Assembly: GCA_963803115.1 (NCBI GenBank)
Contig: CAWDLN010000019.1
Span: forward strand, 62,001 to 126,000
Direction of reading: 5' to 3'
DNA length: 64,000 bases
DNA from: DATBGZ01 sp963803115
Lineage (GTDB): Bacteria > Actinomycetota > Actinomycetes > Mycobacteriales > Micromonosporaceae
The translations under genes were made by a program, and so were the position numbers. The notes under the pieces were generated by a model. The model was not told the origin of the DNA. It searched no databases and worked only from the letters and a program-made list of their open reading frames with translations. How positions within the stretch are numbered: position 1 is the stretch's first letter; every line of letters begins with the position of its first letter. Positions 33,298 to 42,376 of this stretch are shown in pieces.

Positions 33298-35675
33298 GGT
33301 GTGCCCTCCCTCGTGTGTGCCGTGCCTGGTGCCGCACCGGCGCGTTGCCAGGCCGCGGTGTAGGAGTCGAAGTTGGCTCGGACATCGTTGGGGTCGCGGG
33401 TCCGCCACGGGTCAGCCGGCTGCCGCGGCTTGGCCGGCGGCCGGTCGCGCAAACCCGGTGCGAGGTGCGCACCCGGCACTCGGCGGCTGAGTTCCGGTGT
33501 CGCCTGGCCACCACCCACAGTGGACGGAGCGGGGGTAAACGAGGGCGGCGCCGGGGCGGCCGGCGGTATACCCCGGGGCGCGCCATACCCGGCATCGCCA
33601 GACACGGCCGGAGGTACGGACCTAGCGATGGCGGCCGGCGCGGCCGCCGAAACAGCCGCGGGTATTGCCACGGGTGCGCCGTTCGCCGGCGTACGGGAGA
33701 ACCACCGGAAGCCGTCGTCGGATGTGGCCGGTGCGCTCACGGCGGGGGGCACTGGCCGGCGGGCGATGATCGCCGCGTGGCGGCCGGAAACGTCATGCGA
33801 CGCGGCTGGCGTCGGCCGGTTGTGGAACAACGCGGACGGGATGACTACCTCGGCGGTCGTGCCACCGCCGCTGGTCGGCCGCAGCCGTACCCCGAGGCCG
33901 TGGCGGCGAGCGAGCCGACCGACGACGAACAGTCCGAGCACATTGGTCGGTGCGACGTCGAGGCGCTCCCGCTCCACCAACCGCTGGTTCTCCTCCGACA
34001 ATCGTTGCGGCTTCATCCCGATGCCACGATCGACGATGCTGACGCGGCAATGTGCGCCGGCCGGCGTCATCTCTGCGAAAACCTCGACCGCGGACTCCGG
34101 CGGTGAGAAGCTCGTGGCGTTCTCGAGCAGCTCAGCGAAGACCAGGGTGAGATCGGATGCGGGTCCGGAACCGATGACCACATCGGTAGCGGCCTGCACC
34201 TGCACCTGCACCCGCTGATAATCCTCGATCTCGGTCATCGCGGCCCGCAGCAATGTCACCAGAGAGGTCGGTCGCTTGATCCGCTGCTCCTCCTGCGCCC
34301 CGGCGAGCACCAACAGGTTCTCGGCGTTGCGCCGCAGTCGAGTCGCCAGGTGGTCGAGTCGATAGAGACTCGCCAGCAACTTGGCGTTCTGTTCGTCGCG
34401 CTCGAGCTCGTCAACCACGGCGAGTTGGCGGCTGACCAGGTTGCGCGTGCGCTGCGCGACGTTGGTGAACATGAGATTGACGTTCTGCCGGCTCACGACT
34501 TGTCGTTCGACCAGCTGCGCCGCCGTGGCCTGCAACCGGTTGAAGGCTCGCGCGAGCTCCCCCACCTCGTCGCCGGAACTGACCTCGATATCGGGCAGGT
34601 TGGGCAGTATGTGCCGGTCGCGTTCCTCATCGTCCATTCGGGACAGTTCCGTCCCGGCGACCTCGACGATGTCGGTGGCCGCGGTGGTGAGACGACGCAA
34701 CGGCCGGGCGATCGACCGGCTCAGCGTCACGGTAAGAACCGCGACCAGTACCAGCAGGATCGCGGTGCCGACACCCAGCGTGACCGCGGTCCAGCGGGCG
34801 GCGTCGGCTCGTCGGCCGGCGGCATCGGCGATCTCGCCCGTCACCCGGTCCTGCACCGGCCGGCGCTGCTTGGCGAGAGCGTCCACTGCGTCGAGCGCCT
34901 CCGCCGCGAACGCGGCGACCGCGGCGCTGCCGTGGACGCTCGGCACCGTCCTGGCGTCCGCGTCGACTCGCCGTGCGAGGTCGCCCAGTTCGACCTCGAC
35001 CACCTCCGACGCATGGCCAACGTCGGCCTGCTCGACGAAGCGTTCGATGAACTGCTCCGCGCGCGACGACGCGTCGGCCAACAGGACCAGGCCGGTCTGC
35101 GGGTTGACGGCGGCCGCGATGAGGGCCATGCCCCGAAGCGCGCTCTGCTCATTCGCGTTCAGCAGCGCGTCCAACGCAGTGAGCTGGCGCGTGCCCTCGG
35201 CGTCACTCGTCCGCTGTGGGACCAGCCGCAGCGCGTCGATAAGGGCCTGGATGACCGCGTGGTACGCGCGGGCAACGCTGTCGATCGACGTGCCCCGTTG
35301 CAGGGCGGCCTCCCGCAGCTCCCGCACCGATCCGAGCCGAATCATCGCCCCCGCCAGCTCATCGGAGATTGTCGATCCGAGCTGCGCCTGTACCACGCGC
35401 GCGGCCGCGTCCACCACCGCGTGCTGCTGCCGCAGGTCGGATCCGGCATCCGCCGACACCAGGTAGGCGGCGGTCAGCAGGCGCTCGCGCTGCAGATGCC
35501 AGATCAGGTTGCCCAGCAACTCCGCGTTGTGCGCCGCCTCAGCGGTCGAGGCGGCGGACTCGGCGCTGCCCGCCTCGCTGACGACGAACGGCGTGGCGAC
35601 GAATAGCAGCGCGGACAGCGGCAGCAGGATCAGGAGATTCAACTTCCCCCGTACGTGCAGCCGGTTAAAGAACAT
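33294..35675 (-). CDS. conservon sensor histidine kinase with nitrate/nitrite-sensing-type input domain (CvnA-like)
   Basis: This 793-residue protein has an N-terminal membrane helix (LNLLILLPLSALLFVATPFVV), a large extracytoplasmic helical domain of NIT type (RERLLTAAYLVSADAG and onwards), a second helix near residue 300 (VTLGVGTAILLVLVAVLTVTL), a HAMP linker and a HATPase_c domain. ATP-site motifs are ELLENATSFSPP (N box), VDRGIGMK (G1) and GLGVRLRPTSGGGTTAEVVIP (G2). As in other conservon kinases, the H-box region is atypical (NLVSRQLAVVDELERDEQN). A long Pro/Ala-rich tail follows. It starts six bases after the stop of a solute-binding lipoprotein gene, suggesting that the lipoprotein presents ligand to the sensor. 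Confidence 0.93.
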   Translation of the reverse strand: MFFNRLHVRGKLNLLILLPLSALLFVATPFVVSEAGSAESAASTAEAAHNAELLGNLIWHLQRERLLTAAYLVSADAGSDLRQQHAVVDAAARVVQAQLGSTISDELAGAMIRLGSVRELREAALQRGTSIDSVARAYHAVIQALIDALRLVPQRTSDAEGTRQLTALDALLNANEQSALRGMALIAAAVNPQTGLVLLADASSRAEQFIERFVEQADVGHASEVVEVELGDLARRVDADARTVPSVHGSAAVAAFAAEALDAVDALAKQRRPVQDRVTGEIADAAGRRADAARWTAVTLGVGTAILLVLVAVLTVTLSRSIARPLRRLTTAATDIVEVAGTELSRMDDEERDRHILPNLPDIEVSSGDEVGELARAFNRLQATAAQLVERQVVSRQNVNLMFTNVAQRTRNLVSRQLAVVDELERDEQNAKLLASLYRLDHLATRLRRNAENLLVLAGAQEEQRIKRPTSLVTLLRAAMTEIEDYQRVQVQVQAATDVVIGSGPASDLTLVFAELLENATSFSPPESAVEVFAEMTPAGAHCRVSIVDRGIGMKPQRLSEENQRLVERERLDVAPTNVLGLFVVGRLARRHGLGVRLRPTSGGGTTAEVVIPSALFHNRPTPAASHDVSGRHAAIIARRPVPPAVSAPATSDDGFRWFSRTPANGAPVAIPAAVSAAAPAAIARSVPPAVSGDAGYGAPRGIPPAAPAPPSFTPAPSTVGGGQATPELSRRVPGAHLAPGLRDRPPAKPRQPADPWRTRDPNDVRANFDSYTAAWQRAGAAPGTAHTREGTP

Positions 35676-35681
35676 GAGGCA

Positions 35682-36707
35682 TCATTCCTGCGGTACGGCG
35701 GCGACGAACCGGCCATCCAAGAGGCCGTCGAGCGACGGCCGCTGTGTGACCATTCCGGTTCCGACGATGAAGTCGGCGATCTGGCCGGCCTGGTAGTTGA
35801 GGTGCGCGGCGGTCGTGCCGGGCGTGAAGGCGTCGAGGTTCTGCCGGAGCGTGAACAGTGTCGTGCCAGCGTCATAGCTCTGGTAATCGGCGGCCGACAC
35901 CCCAGCCCGCTTCGACATGATGGCGATCGCGGCATCACGGTTCGACCGGATCCAGGCAAGCGAGTCGAACCATGTGTTCACCAGCGCTTGCACGTCGGCC
36001 GGTCGGCTGTCGACGATGCCGCGATTGATCACGAGATGATCGGGGATCGACCCGGGGAACTCGGCCGATGTCGCGATGGCTCGACTGCCCGACCGCTGCA
36101 GGGCGGTCGTCGTGAACGGTGCGAACGCGCCGACCGCGTCGACCGTACCGTTGGCGAACGCCGTTGCCGCAGCATCGGTTGGCATCGGCACCAACTCGAT
36201 GTCCCGGGCGCTCAGTCCGCTCTGCTGCAGAGCCAGCAACAACAGGTAATGGTCGACCGTCCCTTGTTCGACGGCCACCCGCTTGCCATGCAGATCCGAG
36301 ATGCTGGTGATCCCGGCACGAGCAATGATCTTGTCGTTGCCCGTGGAATTGTCATTGACGAGCACGACTGTCTGCCGGGATCCCCCGCTCACCGACGCCA
36401 GCGTGTCGTTGAGCGTCTGACTGTTAGCGTCGATCTCGCCAGCGGCGAGCGCGTTCAGGCTGTCGGTGTAGCTGTCGTAGTACCGCAATTCAACGTTGAG
36501 GCCACGATCGGCGAATAGGCCCCGCTCCTGGGCGACCTGCCAGGGGAACCACCCGGGCCAGGCGCTGAAGCCGATAGTGATCTTCTGCGAGGAGACGGCG
36601 GCGTCCGCGCCACACGCACTTGCGCTGGTAACCACGGCCAGCAGCAGCGTGCTGACGAGCAGGAACCGTACGTGGCGCCAGCGGGCGGAATGGGGCGCTC
36701 GGGACAC
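35682..36707 (-). CDS. substrate-binding lipoprotein (NMT1/SsuA-like) leading the conservon
   Basis: This 341-residue protein has a lipoprotein signal ending VVTSASAC (Cys32), and a periplasmic-binding fold of the taurine/nitrate/thiamine-precursor type: KITIGFSAWPGWFPWQVAQERGLF split by a loop, LNALAAGEIDANSQTLND, ISDLHGKRVAVEQGTVDHYLLLLAL, and FPGSIPDHLVINRG. No permease or ATPase gene of an importer is adjacent. Instead the gene is followed after six bases by the conservon kinase with a NIT-type sensory domain, so it probably works as a ligand receptor for signalling. Ligand candidates from the family are nitrate, sulfonates, pyrimidines or aromatic acids; I cannot choose. Confidence 0.85.
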   Translation of the reverse strand: MSRAPHSARWRHVRFLLVSTLLLAVVTSASACGADAAVSSQKITIGFSAWPGWFPWQVAQERGLFADRGLNVELRYYDSYTDSLNALAAGEIDANSQTLNDTLASVSGGSRQTVVLVNDNSTGNDKIIARAGITSISDLHGKRVAVEQGTVDHYLLLLALQQSGLSARDIELVPMPTDAAATAFANGTVDAVGAFAPFTTTALQRSGSRAIATSAEFPGSIPDHLVINRGIVDSRPADVQALVNTWFDSLAWIRSNRDAAIAIMSKRAGVSAADYQSYDAGTTLFTLRQNLDAFTPGTTAAHLNYQAGQIADFIVGTGMVTQRPSLDGLLDGRFVAAVPQE

Positions 36708-36749
36708 AGCGGCACACGCTAGACCCGCCAGGTTTCAGGATGTCGCGCA

Positions 36750-36763
36750 GTGCGTTACGTAAA
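36750..36763. promoter_or_regulatory. TTACGTAA palindrome upstream of the binding-protein/conservon operon
   Basis: The core TTACGTAA at 36755-36762 lies about 48 bp before the start codon. With flanks it reads TGCGTTACGTAA, which matches (as complement) the core of the shared block upstream of the second sugar ABC operon (TTACGTAA at 50158-50165) and is close to that of the first (TTGCGTAA at 45169-45176). All three precede binding-protein genes. Confidence 0.45.
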
Positions 36764-36793
36764 TGCTTCGACGCGCCGTCCGATCGATCCGAC

Positions 36794-38200
36794 CTAGAGC
36801 TCGCGAAGTATGTCCTCGACGCGGGCCTTGGCGTCGCCGAAGAGCATCTGGGTGTTCTCCCGGTAGAACAGCGGATTGGGCACGCCCGCGTAGCCGGCCG
36901 CCATCGACCGCTTGAAGACCACGACATGTTCGGCCTCCCAGACCCGCAGGACCGGCATGCCGGCGATCGGGCTGGTCGGGTCGTCCTCGGCGGCCGGGTT
37001 GACCGTGTCGTTCGCACCGATGACGAGCACGACCGAGGTATGGGGGAAGTCCTCGTTGATCTCGTCCATCTCGAGCACGATGTCGTAGGGCACCTTCGCC
37101 TCGGCGAGCAGCACATTCATGTGGCCCGGCAGTCGGCCGGCGACCGGGTGGATGCCAAAGCGCACCTCGACACCGCGCTCTCGAAGGCGGCGGGTCAGTT
37201 CGGCCACCGGATACTGCGCCTGGGCAACCGCCATCCCGTACCCGGGCGTAATGATCACCGAAGTCGCGTCGAGCAGGAGCTTCGTGGTCTCGGCGGCGGT
37301 GATCTCGCGGTACTCCCCCAGGTCGGTATCGCTGGTGGTGGCCACGGTGGCCCCGAATCCACCGGCGATCACCGAGAGAAATCGCCGGTTCATCGCCTTG
37401 CACATGATGTTCGACAGGTAGGCACCGGATGAACCGACGAGCGCTCCCGTGATGATCAGGAGATTGTTGTTGAGCAGGAAACCCGACGCGGCGGCCGCCC
37501 AGCCCGAGTAGCTGTTGAGCATGGACACCACGACCGGCATGTCGCCGCCGCCGATCGACGCCACGAGGTTGATGCCGAGCAGCAGCGCGATGACCGTGAC
37601 CGCGACCAGCAGCCCAAGATTCGGACTGGCGACGAACCAGGCGGTCAACCCGACGAACGCGACCAGCGAGCCGAGGTTGAACACGTGCCGGCCCGGCAGC
37701 ATCAGGGGACTTGAGCTGATCTTCCCGGAGAGCTTGAGGTACGCCACGATCGACCCGGTGAAGGTCACCGCGCCGATGAAGACACCGATGAACACCTCGG
37801 CGTCATGGATATTGAGCAGCGTGCCGGTGAGGTCGGTCGGCGCCGAGGCGCTCGCCGTGACGTCGAGATAGCTGTTCCAGCCGACCAGGACCGCCGCGAG
37901 ACCGACGAAGCTGTGCAGCATCGCGATGAGTTCCGGCATCGCCGTCATTTCGACGCTCCGGGCCCGGTACAGCCCGATACCCGCGCCGGCCACGAGCGCC
38001 GTCGCGATCAGAACGGCGCCGGCGGTATTGATCGACTCCGTCACCAGCGCGACCGTCGCAGCCAGTGCGATCGCCATGCCCGCGATGCCGTACACGATGC
38101 CCGGGCGCGCCGTCTCGTGTCGGGAGAGCCCGGCCAGGCTCATGATGAAAAGCAGTCCGGCGGCGATGTAGGCGGCCTGCGCCGCAGTGGTGGCAGTCAT
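36794..38200 (-). CDS. pntB: NAD(P) transhydrogenase subunit beta
   Basis: This 468-residue protein has about eight N-terminal membrane helices (AAYIAAGLLFIMSLAGLS, VYGIAGMAIALAATVALV, and others) and a soluble NADP-binding domain III beginning near TTKLLLDATSVIITPGYGMAVAQAQ. GYGMAVAQAQ is the NADP-binding signature, and VLVIGANDTVNPAA contacts NADP. The enzyme couples hydride transfer from NADH to NADP with proton flow and so supplies NADPH. It starts three bases after the pntA stop. Confidence 0.95.
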   Translation of the reverse strand: MTATTAAQAAYIAAGLLFIMSLAGLSRHETARPGIVYGIAGMAIALAATVALVTESINTAGAVLIATALVAGAGIGLYRARSVEMTAMPELIAMLHSFVGLAAVLVGWNSYLDVTASASAPTDLTGTLLNIHDAEVFIGVFIGAVTFTGSIVAYLKLSGKISSSPLMLPGRHVFNLGSLVAFVGLTAWFVASPNLGLLVAVTVIALLLGINLVASIGGGDMPVVVSMLNSYSGWAAAASGFLLNNNLLIITGALVGSSGAYLSNIMCKAMNRRFLSVIAGGFGATVATTSDTDLGEYREITAAETTKLLLDATSVIITPGYGMAVAQAQYPVAELTRRLRERGVEVRFGIHPVAGRLPGHMNVLLAEAKVPYDIVLEMDEINEDFPHTSVVLVIGANDTVNPAAEDDPTSPIAGMPVLRVWEAEHVVVFKRSMAAGYAGVPNPLFYRENTQMLFGDAKARVEDILREL

Positions 38201-38203
38201 CCG

Positions 38204-39760
38204 TCAGTGACCCTTCCCGGTCGCGACTCGGCCCGCGTCCCGGGTGAACATGCCGAGCATGCGCCGAGTGACCGCGAATCCGCCGAAGATGTTGATCGCA
38301 ACCAGGAGGGCCGCCACGAAGGCAAGGATCGTGACCAGCAGGTTGCCCTGTCCGACCTGGAGCAACGCGCCGACGATGATGATGCCGGAGATCGCGTTCG
38401 TGACGGACATCAACGGCGTGTGCAGCGCGTGATGCACCTTGCCGATGACGTAGTAGCCAATGACCACCGCGAGAACAAAGACCGAGAAGTTGGTCGTGAG
38501 CTGATTCGGCGAAAACGCCGTGAGCAGGAACAACGCCGCGATGCCGATCCCGACGAGGGTGTACATCCGGCCGGTCCGCAGTGGCTTGCGCTCTGGTACG
38601 GCGGCCCTCGCCGGGGTCGCCGCCACCGCGGGCGTCGTGGCCGACACCGGTACGGGTGGTGGTGGCCACGTCTTCTCACCGCGCCGTACGACCGTCATCG
38701 AGCGCTGGACCACGTCCTCGAAGTCCAGCACCAACTGGCCGTCCTTGGCCGGGGTCAACAGCTTCATCAGGTTGACCAGGTTCGTGCCGTACAGCTGGGA
38801 CGCCTGCGCGGGCAACCGGCCGGCGAGGTCGGTGTAGCCGATGATCGTCACCCCATTCGGGGTGATGACCACCTCGCCCGCACGCGAGCCGGCGACGTTG
38901 CCGCCCTGCTGTGCGGCCATGTCGACGATCACGCTGCCCGGCCGCATGGTCGCGACATCTTCGGCGGTGAGGAGACGCGGCGCCGGCCGACCTGGGATCA
39001 GCGCCGTCGTGATCACGATGTCGACATCGGCAGCCTGCTCCGCGTAGATCTCAGCGGCCCTCCGGTCGTACGCCTCCGAGGTCGCCTTGGCGTAACCGTC
39101 CGTGCTCACCTGCTGGTCGTCCACGTCGACCCGCAGGTACTCGCCGCCGAGTGATTTCACCTGGTCGGCGACCTCGGGCCGAGGGTCGGTGGCCCGCACG
39201 ATCGCGCCGAGACTGTTGGCCGCGCCGATCGCCGCGAGCCCGGCGACGCCGGCTCCCGCGACCAGCACCTTCGCGGGCGGCACCTTTCCGGCGGCGGTCA
39301 CCTGACCGGTGAAGAACCGGCCGAAGGCGTGAGCGGCCTCGATCACCGCCCGGTAGCCGGCGATGTTCGCCATCGAGCTGAGCACGTCCATCGACTGCGC
39401 CCGCGAGATCCGGGGCACGGCGTCCATCGCCAGCGCCGTGACCTTGCGGCCGGCCAGCGTGTCGACCAGCTCCGGGTTGAGGCCCGGGCTGAGTAGGCCA
39501 ATGAGGGTCGAACCCTCCCGGAGCAGGCCGATCTCGTGCTCGCTCGGTGGGTTGACCTTGAAGATGATGTCGGCGGACCAGGCATCTCCGATACTCGCGC
39601 CGGCCTCGACGTAGGCGTCGTCCGGAAAACTCGAGCGCGCGCCGGCTCCGGACTCGACAACCACCTCGTAGCCGAGACCCACCAGCTGCCGCACGGTGGC
39701 GGGCGTGGCCGATACGCGGGTCTCGCCGTCGTTGGTCTCGCGGGTGACTCCAATGCGCAA
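38204..39760 (-). CDS. pntA: NAD(P) transhydrogenase subunit alpha
   Basis: The best start is the TTG at 39760: the GAGGGAG ribosome site lies just upstream, and a longer frame to 39790 would translate through it. The 518-residue protein is the single-chain form, with NAD-binding domain I (RIGVTRETNDGETRVSATP, VLVAGAGVAGLAAIGAANSLGA, VIVDMAAQQGGNVAGS) and C-terminal membrane helices equivalent to PntAB (FSVFVLAVVIGYYVIGKV, ISGIIIVGALLQVG, TILAFVAALLVAINIFGGF). A Pro/Ala-rich linker joins the two parts. It is co-transcribed with pntB. Confidence 0.95.
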   Translation of the reverse strand: MRIGVTRETNDGETRVSATPATVRQLVGLGYEVVVESGAGARSSFPDDAYVEAGASIGDAWSADIIFKVNPPSEHEIGLLREGSTLIGLLSPGLNPELVDTLAGRKVTALAMDAVPRISRAQSMDVLSSMANIAGYRAVIEAAHAFGRFFTGQVTAAGKVPPAKVLVAGAGVAGLAAIGAANSLGAIVRATDPRPEVADQVKSLGGEYLRVDVDDQQVSTDGYAKATSEAYDRRAAEIYAEQAADVDIVITTALIPGRPAPRLLTAEDVATMRPGSVIVDMAAQQGGNVAGSRAGEVVITPNGVTIIGYTDLAGRLPAQASQLYGTNLVNLMKLLTPAKDGQLVLDFEDVVQRSMTVVRRGEKTWPPPPVPVSATTPAVAATPARAAVPERKPLRTGRMYTLVGIGIAALFLLTAFSPNQLTTNFSVFVLAVVIGYYVIGKVHHALHTPLMSVTNAISGIIIVGALLQVGQGNLLVTILAFVAALLVAINIFGGFAVTRRMLGMFTRDAGRVATGKGH

Positions 39761-40324
39761 GGCGCACTCCCTCGTTGCCTGCGACCTCAAGAACCCGGCG
39801 CCGCGCAGGGTGAAAGAGGAACGGAATTAGGGCGATCAGCAGGATAACGCTCACGTTCGGCTCGCCCCCGCGCCTGTGGCCCTAATCTCAGGACTGCCGC
39901 ACGCTCGACGTGTCGGCCTGCTGGCCGAAGCCTCAGAGCGCTCATACGGGCACATTAGCGCGGCGCCGTGCTCCGGGACGGGCGCCGTCCGGCCTGAGTA
40001 CGGGGGGCGAAAGTCACCCTAACGAATGGCCGACACGGGTTCACGGACCAGGGAAGCGGCACCGGGCGGTTGGCCGTGCGGCTGGGCGCCGCCGCGGTCA
40101 AGCTCTTCCCCGCGTCGCGGAGGTCCTCGTCAAGGCGGAGGTCCTCGTCAAGAAGGATGCCGCCGGGCGGAAACCCTCGGCGCCTTCGCCGTGACCACCC
40201 GGAGCGACACGGATGGCATACCAACCCGTATGGAACTGTCCCTTCTGGACGATCACGCGCCGGGGGCGACGCTTCGCTGCCCGGGCTAGCTCCGCCCATG
40301 CCGCACGGCTCAGTCCGCGGTCTC
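39761..40324. other. 564-bp intergenic region upstream of pntA, no convincing gene
   Basis: This region holds the pntA promoter on the minus strand and the start of an unassigned stretch. Short frames on both strands have low-complexity, arginine- or proline-rich translations. An exact 18-bp tandem duplication (GCGGAGGTCCTCGTCAAG) occurs at 40117-40134 and 40135-40152. A highly degraded gene cannot be excluded. Confidence 0.5.
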
Positions 40325-40726
40325 TCAGGCGACGCCGAGCGCCTCCTTTACCTTGCTGATCTCGGCCGTCTCCTTCGGGCTGACGTCGCCGGCGGCCGAG
40401 GCGACCTGGTCCATCGCGGTGGTCACCGCTCGTCGGAAGCCGTCGAGCTCTGGGCCGCCCTTCGTCTGGAGGATGGAGGTCGACTCGGACAAGGCGCTGA
40501 GGATGCTTGACTCGATCTCGCCGGGGGAGCCCTTGGGAATTTGGGGCACGCCGCCCGCCTTGAGCAGGTCCCGCAACTCCGGCGACGAGCTCGCCAACGC
40601 CTTTGATCCGGCGAGGCTCTCCTTGACCATGTCAATGAATCCCGGTTCGGCGCTGGAGACCAGATAGATCGCGCCGAATGCGGCCGTGCGCAGCATCTGC
40701 CGTTCCTGATCGGTGTACTCGGTCAT
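40325..40726 (-). CDS. small helical cytoplasmic protein, function unknown
   Basis: This 133-residue protein starts MTEYTDQERQMLRTAAFGAIYLVSSAEPG and is predicted to be almost all alpha-helical. It has no signal peptide. Repeated small residues and an ending EISKVKEALGVA suggest a compact helical bundle. The segment RTAAFGAIYLVS is more hydrophobic but probably too short to span a membrane. I do not recognise the family. It shares strand with the lipoprotein gene beginning at 41395, and a triple 15-bp repeat separates the two. Confidence 0.65.
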   Translation of the reverse strand: MTEYTDQERQMLRTAAFGAIYLVSSAEPGFIDMVKESLAGSKALASSSPELRDLLKAGGVPQIPKGSPGEIESSILSALSESTSILQTKGGPELDGFRRAVTTAMDQVASAAGDVSPKETAEISKVKEALGVA

Positions 40727-40766
40727 GCCTCGATTCTTCGGCCAAACGGTATGTGACCGGGCCGGA

Positions 40767-40811
40767 GATCAGGCAATGCCCGATCAGGCAATGCCCGATC
40801 AGGCAATGGCC
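40767..40811. repeat. three tandem copies of a 15-bp unit overlapping a gene's stop codon
   Basis: The unit GATCAGGCAATGCCC occurs at 40767-40781 and 40782-40796, and with a changed 3' end at 40797-40811. The last copy encodes the final residues and stop codon of the lipoprotein gene. This repeats the pattern at 3152-3199, where a triple repeat also begins in a stop codon. Confidence 0.88.
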
Positions 40812-41395
40812 ATCGGCCCGGTGGTACCGGTGACCGACCAGCCGCGCGCATCGTGTTCCACGACGTAGGTCAGCCAGGTCGCGCCGAGGCAGGCGACGAA
40901 GCCGAAGATCCCCACCTCGACCCGGTCACCACTACCGTCCGGTGTGCCGAGCTGAATCAGGATGCCGCCGTCTCGCACCTGCGCGCATTCCCGGGTGTTG
41001 ACGAGCACCTGCGAGCGGTCGGACACGAAACGAAGGTCTCCCACGCCGGCGAGTGCGTCAGTGATCGATCGCTGATCTTCGGCGGCGATGGCCGTTCCCG
41101 CCGCGGTCCCTCCATTACTCATCGGGTCGGCCGCTTCCGGGTCGGTCCGGTCAACCACGGACACCACGCGGAACCTCGTGCCCGGAAACGAGTTCTCGCC
41201 GGGGCTCGAGAGATAACGCCGGAGGACGGCCGCGAGGATCTGCGCATCGCGGGTCCCCTCCGGGACAGCCGTGGCGCTGGGCGACCCCGAGGTCCCGGTC
41301 GTGGCGGAGGGAGTGTTGGGCACGCCCGGTTCCGACCGGGCGCATCCGGAGGCCAGCAACAAACTGCAGACGGCGAGCAGGGCTATCCGGCGCAT
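40799..41395 (-). CDS. putative secreted lipoprotein
   Basis: This 198-residue protein has a short signal (MRRIALLAVCSLLLASGC) with lipobox LASGC, a Ser/Thr/Pro linker, and a domain with LSSPGENSFPGTRFRVVSVVDRT, EDQRSITDALAGVGDLRFVSDRSQVLV, and a compact end (RVEVGIFGFVACLGATWLTYVVEHDARGW split by a turn). Two cysteines in the mature domain may pair. I cannot assign a family. The last residues derive from a tandem repeat, so the natural C-terminus may vary between strains. Confidence 0.7.
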   Translation of the reverse strand: MRRIALLAVCSLLLASGCARSEPGVPNTPSATTGTSGSPSATAVPEGTRDAQILAAVLRRYLSSPGENSFPGTRFRVVSVVDRTDPEAADPMSNGGTAAGTAIAAEDQRSITDALAGVGDLRFVSDRSQVLVNTRECAQVRDGGILIQLGTPDGSGDRVEVGIFGFVACLGATWLTYVVEHDARGWSVTGTTGPMAIA

Positions 41396-41458
41396 CGCAA
41401 CCTCCTGTGTGGAGGGTTCGACGGCCTTGCCTCGACCCGGGTTTTCCAGCCCGCCGGG

Positions 41459-42376
41459 TCACTTCATCGAGCCGGCCAGCACGCTCTGGAGGAAATACCG
41501 CTGGAACGCGAAGAACATGATCAGCGGCAGAACCATCGACAGTATCGACCCCGGCGCGATGACGTCGATGTTGGACGAGAACGCCCGCATCTGCTCCTTG
41601 AGCGCGTAGGTGATCGGGGGATCGTTGAAGCCGAACACCAACGCGACGAGAAGGTCGTTCCAGACCCACAGGAACTGGAATATCGCGAGCGAGGCGATGG
41701 CCGGCCACGCCATCGGCAGGACCACGCGACGGAACACGGTGAACTCCCGGGCACCGTCCACCCGGGCGGACTCGATCAGATCGCGCGGGATGCCGATGAA
41801 GAAGTTCCGCAACAGGAAGACCGCGAACGGGAGGCCGAAGGCGGTGTGGAAGATGACCACCGCCGGAATGTCGCCGAAGATGCCGAGGTACCGGAAGATC
41901 GTGGCATCGGGGATCACCGCGACCTGCACCGGCACGATGATGAGTGCCACGACGACCACGAAGATCAGGTCACGACCCGGGAACCGGATCCATGCCAGTG
42001 CGTACGCTCCCAGCGCGCCCAACGTGACCACGAGGACCGTCGACGGCACCGTGATGAGCACCGTGTTCCACAGTGAACCGACGACGCGGTCGTTCTGCAG
42101 CAGCGCGGTGTAGTTGTGCAGGGTCAGTTGGCTGGGCGCGGACAGGACGTTCCACCATCCAGTCGCGCTGTTGTCGGCCGTGCTGCGCATGCTCGCCACG
42201 GCCAGGCCCAGCATCGGGAAGAGCCAGAAGACGCCGATCACGATGACCAGCACCCGTAAAGCCACCGGACCGAACCGGCTGGCGAGCCGTCGCAGCGCGC
42301 TGGGTCGGGGCGGGACCGTGATCGCGGTGCCGGCCGGCTCGAGTTCCGGAACGCGGGTGGGTGTCAGGAGGCTCAA
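41459..42376 (-). CDS. carbohydrate ABC transporter permease, MalG type (operon 1)
   Basis: This 305-residue inner-membrane permease begins with TTG overlapping the MalF stop (TTGA). It has about six helices, the EAA-loop region ARVDGAREFTVFRRVVLPMAWPAI that contacts the ATPase, and the typical end of MalG proteins (FFAFQRYFLQSVLAGSMK). It forms a heterodimer with the permease encoded upstream and works with the lipoprotein encoded first in the operon. No ATPase gene is present here, so a shared MsiK-like ATPase elsewhere probably powers it, as is usual in actinobacteria. Confidence 0.92.
   Translation of the reverse strand: MSLLTPTRVPELEPAGTAITVPPRPSALRRLASRFGPVALRVLVIVIGVFWLFPMLGLAVASMRSTADNSATGWWNVLSAPSQLTLHNYTALLQNDRVVGSLWNTVLITVPSTVLVVTLGALGAYALAWIRFPGRDLIFVVVVALIIVPVQVAVIPDATIFRYLGIFGDIPAVVIFHTAFGLPFAVFLLRNFFIGIPRDLIESARVDGAREFTVFRRVVLPMAWPAIASLAIFQFLWVWNDLLVALVFGFNDPPITYALKEQMRAFSSNIDVIAPGSILSMVLPLIMFFAFQRYFLQSVLAGSMK

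Noticed and set aside
39761..40324. Small coding frames in the gap upstream of pntA
   Set aside because: Frames on both strands are low complexity, overlap a direct repeat, and show no ribosome site or family motif.
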